In this document: positions 34,076 through 44,213 of the stretch, piece after piece
Position numbering within the stretch: position 1 is the first letter of the stretch
How the letters are laid out: the number at the start of each line of letters is the position of its first letter
NCBI GenBank assembly: GCA_036245805.1
Contig: BTRK01000006.1
Location: 13,672,365 to 13,736,364 of the forward strand
DNA length: 64,000 bases
Source: Pristionchus mayeri
Lineage: Eukaryota > Nematoda > Chromadorea > Rhabditida > Neodiplogasteridae
Direction of reading: 5' to 3'
Made by a program: the position numbers and the translations under genes
The notes under the pieces: model-generated
What the model saw: the letters and a program-made list of their open reading frames with translations, nothing else
What the model was told of the DNA's origin: nothing
Databases searched by the model: none

Positions 34076-34790
34076 GCAAACACTATGTTCAGGCGGGTTT
34101 CTCAGAATATCGATGTCGTTTCTACAATCGGTGAAGATTTACGAACTACCACCACGACCCTCAAATTGGCCATTACTAGGGAAAGAAATACACATTTGGA
34201 AAAAGATAGTCCGAGAGTGTAATGCATCTAAGTTGATTCAACTATTCCCTGATGGAGATGTGGACAATGAGAGTGCACGTAAACCGCTGCGCCTCCAGTT
34301 TAAAGCGGTTGATCAATGAATCACTGCGTACCTTCCCCAATGGTCTAAATATTCCATTTATATTATTTAATGTGTGGCAATTTAACAATGTTCTTACTTT
34401 AACAAATACACTAAGTATGCATTGTTTTGTGATAAAAATCGCGGAGTTATCGCATACATTCAATTTCTGATGATTGTTGGAGATAAACTCTGTCTTTCTT
34501 GTTTCTCTTACTTCTCACGATCCTTCTATACGAGGATATCTCACACTACACCAATTTGACTGACCTTCTTCAGGTATTTGGTATTTGCCAGAAGTTGCAA
34601 TCACCATTCCTTCAATCACCGATTTTTACTAACCATAAGCGGTATCCATTACATTCGTTTTGTAAATTTGAATATCAATACCATTGTAAATATATGTATG
34701 GACATATCTTTCCCCTTTGGAATCGAATAAAAACAAAACGATTGGGGTACATTCCACATACTTTTTAGTTCCTTCAGAAAGGCAGCTGGT

Positions 34791-34815
34791 ACTCTTTGAT
34801 TTGGTTTTAGCGCGG
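34791..34815 (+). promoter_or_regulatory. Conserved upstream motif of the F-box-like family
   Basis: GGCAGCTGGTACTCTTTG then TTTTAGCGCGG, about 120 bp before the start at 34914. Confidence 0.5.
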
Positions 34816-34913
34816 TTTTTTTCTCGAAAATAAACCGTATACACAACACTCATCATTAATTCCTTTATATCACATCAGTGCGTCATGAACCTTTTCCTTC
34901 TTTCCAATTCTCA

Positions 34914-35852
34914 ATGGAATACGAACTGGGCTCTCTTACTCTCTCCACTCTCCCTGGTGACATCATATGGGAGATTGTTCGAATGGAAAAGCCGGAATCA
35001 TGGGGGAGACTGTATTCGGTACAGGTATATTTCGAAAGCTTTTGATAATTAGTTTAGATATCTCGTTCATGGAACTCGGCTTTCCGTAGCGAGAGGGCTA
35101 GACTGCCAACTCTTTCCATGGCATGGTGTTCCTACGAATATGCGAAATGGATAGACATTTCCAACCTCTACCGTATGAAGATTGGTAGTAATTATGTGAG
35201 TGTCTTCGCCATATGTGAGCAAGTGCATTGAAAAAATAATAATATTAGACAGGGTATAAGAGAGAAGACATACAACCAAACTGCGGATTGTGGAGACGAA
35301 TCAAGCACTCGTCCAAGATTGACGTGCTTCGTATTAGCCTTCTAAATGTCCCCAAATCGTGGACCACTATTGAACAATGCATGGGCGATATTACAATCAA
35401 TCAAGTTGTTGTAGAGAACCTTGACGGATTCGGGAAGCAGACTTGGTATGTCCGAAACTTAAAAAATGCTAGAAAGACACATCTAAGGTCCGGATTCATC
35501 GGTTTCATGCGAGCCGCTCAATACTTATCGATCGAGTGCTTTAGTGCTGATGAACACGCTTTGAGTGAGTGCTTATTCTCAGCACAAACGAAACTGTAGT
35601 TGTCCAATCTCAGGACAATGCATCAAGATATCGATGGCGTTTCTAAAATCTGTGAAGATTTACGAAATAACCCAAAAAGTCGTCGTTCCTAGGAGAAGGA
35701 GTAATCGTATGGGAAAAGCTTGTCCGAGAGTGGAATGCATCTAATTCGATTGTTCGAGCCCGACTATTTCCTTATGGAGACCCGGAGAACGAGAGTGCAG
35801 AAAAACCGCTGCGTCTTCAATTTGAAGCGGTTGATCAATTAATCACTAAATA
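34914..35852 (+). pseudogene. F-box-like gene, last exon frameshifted
   Basis: Ex1 34914-35018 (SLTLSTLPGDIIWEIVRM, KPESWGRLYS), ex2 35058-35195 (ISRSWNSAFRSERARLPTL), ex3 35249-35445 (CGLWRRIKHSSKIDVLRI, CMGDITINQVVVENLDGF), ex4 35488-35564 (AQYLSIECFSADEHAL), ex5 from 35614 (ISMAFLKSVKIYEI). In ex5 one extra base between YEI and SFLGEG shifts the frame to a stop at 35727. The original frame is still legible (VWEKLVREWNAS, RLFPYGD, EKPLRLQFEAVDQ), and its terminal stop is changed to TTA. Exons 1-4 are intact. Two independent C-terminal defects favour a pseudogene over a single sequencing error. Confidence 0.7.
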
Positions 35853-36276
35853 TGTTAACCAATGGCCCAAATATTCCATTTATATTATCCAATGTGCGTC
35901 ATTTTATTTCGATTCGTTTTATTGAAATATAATCAATATGCATTGGGTTGTGATAAAAATCACGGAGTTCTGTGAAAAAGAGATGTATCCGCACATATTT
36001 CAACAATTGTGTCCTTCTTTTCACTCTCACATCTCACATGTTTTTACTATCTTTCGAATCCCATTCAAAGGATCTTCGTTAGATTGTCTTTTTTATTTAA
36101 AAGACTTTGAACACTCACCATTACTTTAAGCACCTATTATGAAAAACCAGAATCGGCACCCATCACAGTTGTTTTGTAAACTTGAATGGCAATTCAATTG
36201 TTATGTAGATATCCTTCCGTTAGCTTCGAATACAAATAAGAACATTCTAAATGAAATTTGTATTTCCTTCAAGAAT

Positions 36277-36310
36277 GCAGCTGGCACTTTAGATTTTGTA
36301 ATTACGCTCA
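36277..36310 (+). promoter_or_regulatory. Conserved upstream motif of the F-box-like family
   Basis: GCAGCTGGCACTTTAGATTT followed by TTACGCTC, about 110 bp before the start at 36398. Confidence 0.5.
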
Positions 36311-36397
36311 ATATTAGAAACTAAGCCGCCTTTCTCATCGTTCATTTCTTTATGGTTTCTAATTCATCTTGAATAACATTTTTTCCATCATTCCTCA

Positions 36398-39300
36398 ATG
36401 GATGTCGACGAGAGTGCATCTCTCAATCTCACCACTCTACCTGCGGACGTCATACGGCTGATAGTTCGGATGCAAAAACTGAAATCATGGGGGAAAATGT
36501 GTTCGGTACGTGTTTATTGCAAAAGATTTTGATGAACTAATTCAGATATCTCGTTCGTGGAACTCGATTATTCATAGCGAGAGAAAGCGTCTACCGGCAA
36601 TTGATATTGTATTACGTGCATACCAGCATTATCAGTGGTCGAATATCATGCTGCGCGATACCGATAAGAAAATAACATTCGACGTACTTTGTCTGAAGAG
36701 TTTTGATAATAAAGTGAGCCTCGTTATACTAATACGGGTAAAAAAACATCTTTTTTAGGAACGGTATAGGGTAATAGAAATACGAAGAAAATGCGGGCTA
36801 TGGTGGCGAATTAAATGCTCCTCCAAGATAGTCGAGCTTCGACTCTATTTTCAAAATTTCCCCGACTCTTGGGACACGCTTAAAGAATGTATGGGTGATG
36901 TTGCAATCAATCATGTCGTTGTGCCGGAATTAGAAGCATTATGTGATCGAAAGGCTTGGTGAGCTAGAAATATATCAAAATATATAGAAAAATCACTTTA
37001 AGTTCCGATTTTGCCAATTTCCTTCGGTCTCATTCTGTTCGAAATGTGTCGATTTATACGTTTCGAGCGGATGAGCACACTCTGCGTGAGTTTTATTTTC
37101 TTAAATGATAGAATAATTATTGTGTATTTCCTTGTGCTCGTTGTGCGTGTGGACGTTGCGTTGTTGTAGTAGTTTATCGGTAGCGAAATAAAGAAGAGAA
37201 ACGAAGAAACTGTAAAGAGATTAGGGGACAGGGGAGAGAACCAGCGAGAATCCCAAATTCAGTAGAAGGCCGGGAAGATACAGTAATACATAGTGCATCG
37301 GCAGAGTAATCGTGGTGGGATATTTGCCATACAAATATTACGATAGAGTAAGGGAATACGGGGGAGCAACGATATATCGGCGGGTCAGGCCTATTACTTA
37401 AATAGCATATCTGACTTAGTTGCTTATTGTATTATTTACGATAATATACAACACCTCCCTTCTAAGATACGACCTTGGGAGTATCTGATAAAACAACAAG
37501 AAAAATGACGAAGAGACTGGGCCACGAGTACTGATAATTGGCTTCGTGCTCAGTATTTCTTCTTCGTCGGATCAACATTCAGCTGCAGGGGTGCCTTCCG
37601 TGTTCGTGTCGATCTACGGGGCACGTTGGTCGGTGCGTCCTCGGGGTCGGATTCGATGTTGACTGCCTCTGGCGCGGCATTGGGCTCGAGATCGTCCATC
37701 ATTGGTGCAGGGTCGTAGTCGTTGAGTATGTGTTCCTCGTTGGCGACTTCATGATGATCGTGAGTCTCAACCATCGGGACGACCCGATTCTTCATCTCGA
37801 GATTCACAGTCTCGAAGACATTTCCATTCTCCATCACTTCCAGATCATCGTCTGTTGAGGACACTCGCAATCTCAGGTGATTTGCATGAGATCGAATCAC
37901 TCTGTGCTCTAACTGCACTTCATAGACCACTCTGCCCTTCTTGGCAGTGATCACTCCACGAGTCCATTTGAAACCATTTGGAGCCACATGCATCCGATAC
38001 AGTACCTCATCTCCCACTCTGAACCTCTTCGGTCGAACACCGTTCTTCCGATCGAATTGTTCCTTGGCGAGATTTGGCACTTCCTCTTTGCACTTTCCAC
38101 TATCCTTGGGCAAGCACAATTCCAATTCTGAGCGGAGTTTCCTGCCCATGAACAACTCGGCAGGCGTTACTCCTCCACACTGAGCATTCGGTGTCTTCCG
38201 ATAAGTGAATAAGAACACCTGTAGAGCTTCTCCCATAGATCGCTCGCCTCTCTGCTTGAGCAGATTTCTCTTGAACGAGTCTACGAAGCGCTCTGCCTGG
38301 CCATTAGATTGTGGATGATACGGTGGAGAGTAGAGATGCTTGATCCCTCTCTCATTGAGGAACTTGTTGAAATTCTCGGAAGTGAACTGTGTACCATTAT
38401 CCGATACCACAGTTCTCGGCATTCCGTTTCTCGAGAACACTTCATCCATTATTCGTATGGTAGCACTTGCTGTCATTGTGGGGGTCATTATCACCTCAGG
38501 CCACTTCGAGAATGAATCTACGACAACTAGAAAATATTGTCCATCGACTGGTCCAGCATAGTCCACATGGATTCTTTCCCATGGTTCAGTCGATTTCGGC
38601 CATGGTTCAAGAGGTACTTTCACTGGCTGCTTACTCGCAACAGCACATTGATCACATTCTTTCACCATTCTCTCAATTTGAGTATCCATGCCACTCCAGT
38701 AACAACTCTGTCGAGCAAGTCCTTTCATTCGAACGATTCCAGGGTGACCCGAATGAAGTACCTCGAGCACTTTCTTCTGTAGTGACGAGGGAACGACAAT
38801 CTTGTCAGATATGAATACACATCCCTTGATGATGCTCAGATCTGTCCTGCGACTGAAGAAAGGCATCAGTTGTACTCTCATAGAATTCTTCTTCAGGGTA
38901 CGGTAATCTGGCCACTTCGACAGGTGGTAATGCTTCACCTTCTGGAGTACGGTATCCTTAGTCTCTTCCAAGAGGATCTTCTCAGTGAGAGGCATCCTGC
39001 CAATACAGCTTGAGACAGCATTGCAGACAGTCTTCTCGATCTCTCCCAGACCTAGGATATCCTCATCCACATCCACCTCGCTCCTTGAAGTGGAAATCAA
39101 TCGAGACAGTGCATCAGCATATGCGAAAGACTCTGTATACTTTGCTGTATGCACCTTCACTCCTGTCTTCGAACCAAAAATTCCCAATAAGGGTTTATGG
39201 TCCGTCTGCAGTACGAATCGTCGACCATAGATGTAGTGATGAAACTTGAGGACACCGAAAATGATTCCAAGGCCCTCCTTCTCGATCTGAGAGTATCGTG

Positions 39301-42300
39301 TCTCGGCATCCTTGAGAGTTCTCGATGCGTGCAAAAGTTCTCGATGCGAGCAATCGGCCTCAACTTTCCATTGATACGGTGTGCTAATACCGCTCCGATT
39401 CCTTTCTCACTTGCATCAGTTGCCAGAACAATCTCCTTGGATGGATCGAAATGAATGAGATTCAAGTCCGATGCCAGTATCGACTTGATCTCCTTGAACG
39501 ACTGAGCACACTCTGTGCTCCAGTTCCACTTGCTGTCCTTCTTCAGCAGTTTATCCAGAGGAACTCTCAGTTTGTACATATCACGTATGTATTCTGAGTA
39601 GTAGTTCGCCATACCGAGGAATGATCTCAGTGACGACTCATCCTGTGGTTCGGGCATCTCTCTCACTGCTCGCACCTTCTCTGGATCTGGTCTTCGACCA
39701 TTCTTGTCCATCACAAATCCGAGGTAGTGAATTTTCTCCTTACCGAAACTGCATTCTCGGGTCGGATTCTGAAACCGTATTCCTGGATTCTGCGAAGAAC
39801 CTCCTTGAGATTCTGATCGTGATGGTCCTTCGTATCTCCTCCGATTACAATGTCATCGAGATACGCAGATGCGTTCTTGCATCCTGCCAACATCGTATAA
39901 ATACACTTCTGGAAAACTCCAGGTGCTGCACTTACTCCGAAAGGAAGTCTCTTATACCGGAAGATTCCACGATGAGTACTGATTCCCAGCAGTTTCTTGC
40001 TTGAATCATCGGCGGCGATTTGGAGGTATGCATCAGACAGATCAATCTGTGTGAATACCGTACATCCTTCCAGCTTAGCCATAATCTCCGATACGAGTGG
40101 CAATGGGTGATTGTGTGCTTCGATTCAGACCTGTTGAGAAATCAACACACACTCTCGGCTTCCCATTTGCCTTGGGAACAATCAGAATTGGAGCAGCCCA
40201 GTCCGTGTAATCTACTGGCTCAATCGCCTCCAGTCAATCGGTCAAGCTCATCGTCGACCTTGCTCACGAGTGCGAGAGGGATGTCTCGCCTCTTGCAGAA
40301 TACCGGCTTCGAGTCCTTCTTCAGGCTTAGCGAGGCTTTCATCTTGGTACAGAGTCCGAGCCCTTCTTGGCAAATCTCAGAGAATTCTCTTCGGACCATC
40401 TCACTGTACCCGGCATCTGCCTTCACAGCATTCACATGTTCTTCCATCTTCTGGTTGGGCACAAGAGTAAAGAAGAAAAGAATGAGATCCTTTCCAAGCA
40501 GGTTCGTCTGCTTCTCCGTGATGTATACTGATCCGTGTATGGTAATGCCATTCATTTCCAGAGTAACCATGCACTTCCCTTCCAGTTCCATTGATGAGCC
40601 ATTAGCACACACAGCGTACGCATCGGCTGTTGACTTGGTCGGGGAACCAATCCTTCTCCATGTTTTCTCTGAGATGAAAGTGAGGTCAGATCCCGTATCG
40701 ACACCCGTGGTCACGTCACTTCCCTCCATCTTCATCCTCACATTGAACTTGCTCTCGTTCGCTGTGAGTTCACCCACGATCATATTCATCTTTGCCTTCT
40801 TCTTGTATCCCTTATTGGTTGGCGACGATCGGCATACTACAGCCAGATGTCCCACCTTGGAACACTTATGACATACCGTACTCGCATGAGCACAAGTCTT
40901 CGCCTCGTGATTTCTCCCACAGCGATAGCACTTGTATCCACTGTCTGCCTGCTTCTTGTTCTGTCGCTCCTTGGACTTGCTGAACTTCCCTTCGATTGCA
41001 TTCACTTGCGATCGATTCTGAGCAGTGACAGTTTGCGAGTCATGCTGAGCCTCCTTGAAAGTATCAGCAATCTCGAGTAACTTCTCGAGAGTTGGACTCT
41101 CCTCCTTCTTCATCCCATTGATGATGTGAAACATTGCACCGGTGTGCCTTGGTAAGTCCACACCTGCTAGGAAGACCATCGTCTTGATCTTGTCAGGGGT
41201 GAGGCCACTCACGTCCGCGTCCTCCACCACTCGGTTTACTCTCGTTGCAAACTCTCGAAGATCGTCGATGTGCACCTTCGACATCTTGAGATTGAACATA
41301 TCGAGTCTCTTCTCGAATAGTGTTATCACCGAACAGTTTGACCATCACTTCCTTGACTTCCTTGAATGTCAACTCACTCAGCTTCTTTGGTCGGATGTGG
41401 TCTCTGAATTGCCGATCGACAGTGTCCTCCACATGTCTCAGCATCATTCGACTCTTCTCCTCATCATCCATAGTTGATGTGACGTTGCTCTCAAAGAGAT
41501 CCTCATGACGTGTCCACCAGGCTTCAAAGGTCCATCCCTCATCTGGATTGTACGTGAAAGTCCTGATCTGCTTCTCAAGGGAGTCTACGGTAGGTCCACG
41601 TGCCTTTGAAACCGTCTCAGTTCCACTGGAAGTTCCACTCTCTTTTTGTTCTCTCAGTATTCTCAACTCCTCCTGTTGTGCTGCCATCATCTGTTGCATC
41701 AACTTCAGTGTGGATGCAATATCTGCACTCGCATCCAACACTGGAGCCATTCTGACGAAATTCGTTTGTCACTCGACAAGTTCTCTGCCCAAAATCAGAA
41801 TTTTAGCAGCACTTCGTGTACACAAAACGAAATCAGCAACTGATATTACGCTTGTCACACAGTGCTATCTGCCCAAAATCAAAATTTTGGCAGCACTTCG
41901 TGTACACAAAACGAAAAATCAATTCATGTCTCGGATCTAGTCACCGCACCTTGACACACCGGTATAACGAAACAGAGAATCCGCACACAGGAGATTCTCT
42001 GACGGACCGCACACAGGAGTCCGCTTTTCAGCCAAGGAACACAAAGAAAATAATCGAAAAAAAACAAAGAAAGCGAATAAAATCACTTCCCTGAATTCGA
42101 GTTACTCCTGATCGCCAATATTGTGTATTTCCTTGTGCTCGTTGTGCGTGTGAACGTTGCGTTGTTGTAGTAGTTTATCGGTAGCGAAATAAAGAAGAGA
42201 AACGAAGAAACTGTAAAGAGATTAGGGGACAGGGGAGAGAACCAGCGAGAATCCCAAATTCAGTAGAAGGCCGGGAAGATACAGTAATACATAGTGCATC

Positions 42301-42724
42301 GGCAGAGTAATCGTGGTGGGATATTTGCCATACAAATATTACGATAGAGTAAGGGAATACGGGGGAGCAACGATATATCGGCGGGTCAGGCTTATTACTT
42401 AAATAGGATATCTGACTTAGTTGCTTATTGTATTATTTACGATAATATACAACAATAATATTGTGTATTGCGCAGATTTCAAACAATACGTTCAGGCGGG
42501 TTTCTCAAGAGGGCGATGACGTTTCTAAAATCAGTGAAGATTTATGAACTACGACCCTCAAAGTGCTCTTTCCTAGGGAAAGGAATATATGTTTGGCAGA
42601 AGCTTGTACGAGAGTGGAATGCATCTGGATCGATGGTTCATGCCCGACTATTCCCTGATGGAGATCGGAACAATGAAAGCGCAGAAAAACCACTGCGCCT
42701 TCAATTGGCAGCGTTTGAGCAATG
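36398..42724 (+). CDS. F-box-like protein, all exons intact, LTR element in last intron
   Basis: Ex1 36398-36505 (ASLNLTTLPADVIRLIVRM, KSWGKMCS), ex2 36546-36713 (ISRSWNSIIHSERKRLPAI), ex3 36759-36958 (CGLWWRIKCSSKIVELRL, CMGDVAINHVVVPELEAL), ex4 37003-37085 (FANFLRSHSVRNVSIYTF), ex5 42496-42724 (FLKRAMTFLKSVKIYEL, CSFLGKGIYVWQKLVREW, EKPLRLQLAAFEQ, TGA). All junctions are GT-AG and in phase. The 5.3-kb Ty3/gypsy element lies in intron 4, antisense to the gene. The best-preserved member of the cluster. Function inferred only from the F-box: substrate adaptor of an SCF ubiquitin ligase. Whether the 5.4-kb intron is still spliced out is unknown. Confidence 0.75.
37118..37453 (-). repeat. 3' LTR of the Ty3/gypsy element
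   Basis: 336 bp. It starts TGTTGTATATTATCG and ends ...CACAATA on the minus strand, and is preceded by the purine tract AGAAGGGAGG at 37454-37463. Confidence 0.92.
37550..40800 (-). pseudogene. pol region: protease, RT, RNase H, integrase, frameshifted
   Basis: In order: protease motif VDTGSDLTFI near 40700; RT approach VDYTDWAAPILIVPKANGKP near 40190; RT body 40103-39711 with the active site YLDDIVIGG; connection and RNase H 39714-39157 (LATDASEKGIGAVLAHR); RNase H end and integrase 39334-37550. Integrase has the zinc finger (H..GHPG...CDQC), catalytic residues in HVDYAGP, VVSDNGTQF and SNGQAERF (DDE), and a GPY/F-like C-terminal region. Frame breaks lie near 40220, 40125, 39720 and 39325, where GTTCTCGATGCG is duplicated. 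RNase H also appears to lack an internal stretch between HTAKY and TESFAYADALSRL. Not translatable as one polyprotein as read. Confidence 0.88.
40800..41750 (-). pseudogene. gag region of the Ty3/gypsy element, frameshifted
   Basis: Starts at 41750 (MAPVLDASADIASTLKLM), with a capsid-like region (GWTFEAWWTRHEDLF, VMVKLFG) in one frame to about 41320, then continues one frame over (LFEKRLDMFNLKM). It ends with two zinc knuckles, CYRCGRNHEAKTC (one residue shorter than standard) and CHKCSKVGHLAVVC, the nucleic-acid binding part of nucleocapsid. The frame break near 41320-41330 separates capsid halves. Confidence 0.85.
42119..42454 (-). repeat. 5' LTR of the Ty3/gypsy element
   Basis: 336 bp, three substitutions from the 3' LTR. 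Adjoined internally by the primer-binding-site-like sequence at about 42100-42118. Confidence 0.92.
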
Positions 42725-43151
42725 AATCGGGAAATCACTGACCTAATGCTCCAAATATTTATTTATGTTATTTAATGAATGTGAAACATGTTAATTATGC
42801 ACTGGTTTTATAAAAAATATACTCATTATGCATCGTACTTAAAAAATACTCAAAAATCGCGGGGTTCTACAATAGACATATTGGCGCACACTTTTAATTT
42901 CTGATGATCAAAACGAGAATATATTATATCTCACACTTCACCCATTCCACCACGTATGTTTTTAAAAACAAGTTGAACAACTAACATTCTTCAATAACCA
43001 ATTATGACTAGCCAAAATCCTCATCAAATTCGTTTTGCAAACTTGAGTGCAAATACTATTGCAAATATATGTGTCTCTCTCCCCTTCACATCGAATAAAA
43101 CATTAGAACGATGGGGGTACATTCAAAATGTTTGTTTTATTTCCTCAAGAA

Positions 43152-43186
43152 AGCATCCGTCACTCTCTGATTTTGACTTAGCGCGT
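43152..43186 (+). promoter_or_regulatory. Diverged upstream motif of the F-box-like family
   Basis: GCATCCGTCACTCTCTGATT followed by ACTTAGCGCG, about 110 bp before the start at 43287. It aligns with the other upstream motifs, although the E-box core is lost. The gene it precedes is also decayed. Confidence 0.4.
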
Positions 43187-43286
43187 TTTTTCTCTGTAAT
43201 ACGCCGCATCTTTTACAAAAACACTAAATATGAATTCATCCATATGATCAATACGTATTAACGATATACCTTTCTTCTAATTTTCA

Positions 43287-44213
43287 ATGGACGACAATGT
43301 GTGCTCTCTGACTCTCTCCACTCTCCCTGCAGACATCATTCGAGTGATTGCTCGAATTGAATATGGAATCGTTCGGGAAAATGAGCTTGGTTTGTGCTAA
43401 TTTCATGAACTTTTTGCAATTTAGTTTCACAGATTTCTCGTTTATGGAACTCGATTTTGCCTAGCGAGAGGCCTATAATGCCACCTATTGAGATGGTATG
43501 GTGTTCCTACGAATCTCCAAAATGGAAAAAAAAAACCAACGTCAATGACACCAATATGAGCGCCATGTGAGTTGAATCGCCGTATTGAAGGTGGCCCAAT
43601 GAAAACTTAATATTAGTATGGCATATGAGAGGAGAAGTACAACGAACGTGCGGATTGTGGAAGCTAATCAAGTGCTCGTCCAAGATGATTTCCCCGATTC
43701 CTTCGACGTGCTTCAACAATGCATAGGTGATGTTGCAATCAATCGTGTTTCTGTGAGATTGTAAATTTCGAGGAGCAGTTTTGGTATGGCCGGAAGCACT
43801 TCACTTACTCACTTACTCACTCACTTTTTCATCTCGAGTCCACCACTCTATCACGAGTAGTCTAAAGTTATATTTAAGTACTCATCAATTTCATGAGAGC
43901 TCATGAAGCCCAACATGTATCTTTCGAATGTCTGGATGCGGATGAAAGCGCGTTGGGTGAGTGTTTATTCTCATTTTACAGCATACACTTTTTTTTAAAT
44001 TTTAAGGCTAGTTTATCAAGATGTCGTTTCTCAAATCGGTCAAGATTATCGAAGTACAGCCTGTGAAGAAGTATACTTTCGGAATATTAAAATTTGGGAA
44101 AAGGTTGTCACAAAATGGAATGAATCGAATTCGATTCTAGTTCGGCTATTTCATTACAGTGATCCTATCAACACGAATAAAGACCACATTTGCGCATTCA
44201 ATTTGAGGCGATA
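43287..44213 (+). pseudogene. F-box-like gene, heavily decayed
   Basis: Ex1 from 43287 (SLTLSTLPADIIRVIARI) loses its frame before the SWGK segment. Ex2 from about 43434 (ISRLWNSILPSERPIMPPI) is open. Ex3 (about 43618-43783) retains ADCGS/LWKLIKCSSK and CIGDVAINRV in different frames, with an internal deletion. Ex4 (about 43885-43960) reads HEAQHVSFECLDADESAL. Ex5 (from about 44020) starts MSFLKSVKIIEV and is then frameshifted. Exon order and intron positions match the family, so this is an unprocessed pseudogene in the tandem array. Confidence 0.7.

Larger units (their letters stand above)
32071..34319 (+). pseudogene. F-box-like gene interrupted by a foldback in exon 2
   Basis: Ex1 32071-32178 (SLNLATLPVDVIRHVLRI, NPESWGKQYS). 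Ex2 starts 32219 (ISRSWNAILRSERNRLPAI, ENVWCAY) and is broken at 32295 by a 1.17-kb foldback; its rest resumes at 33462 (QSSQWSNVTVRNYD) to a donor at 33555. Ex3 33603-33802 (CSSKIVNLRL, CMGDVSINHVVVAELDAF), ex4 33847-33929 (SEFANFLRSHSVRDLSI) and ex5 34093-34319 (SFLQSVKIYELPPRPSN, ARKPLRLQFKAVDQ, TGA) are open and in phase. Apart from the insertion no defect was seen, so the break looks recent. Read straight through, the protein would stop in the element soon after exon 2. Confidence 0.75.
37118..42454 (-). mobile_element. Ty3/gypsy LTR retrotransposon, complete with LTRs and target duplication
   Basis: Two 336-bp LTRs (42119-42454, 5'; 37118-37453, 3') differ at only three positions. A 5-bp direct repeat ATAAT flanks the element (37113-37117, 42455-42459). 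After the 5' LTR comes a PBS-like TGGCGATCAGGAGTAACTC (minus strand, ending CCA when complemented), and before the 3' LTR a purine tract AGAAGGGAGG abutting TGTTG. Internal order is gag, zinc knuckles, protease, RT, RNase H, integrase, the Ty3/gypsy order. No envelope-like ORF follows integrase. The coding region has several frameshifts. Confidence 0.93.

Noticed and set aside
33934..34134. 66-codon hydrophobic ORF
   Set aside because: Low-complexity trinucleotide tract in an intron, read as Leu/Ile.
37454..37549. Envelope gene after integrase
   Set aside because: Fewer than 100 bp separate the integrase stop from the purine tract; no room for an envelope.
37538..41940. Many plus-strand ORFs, up to 283 codons
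   Set aside because: Antisense of gag-pol. They lack domains and follow the constrained opposite strand.
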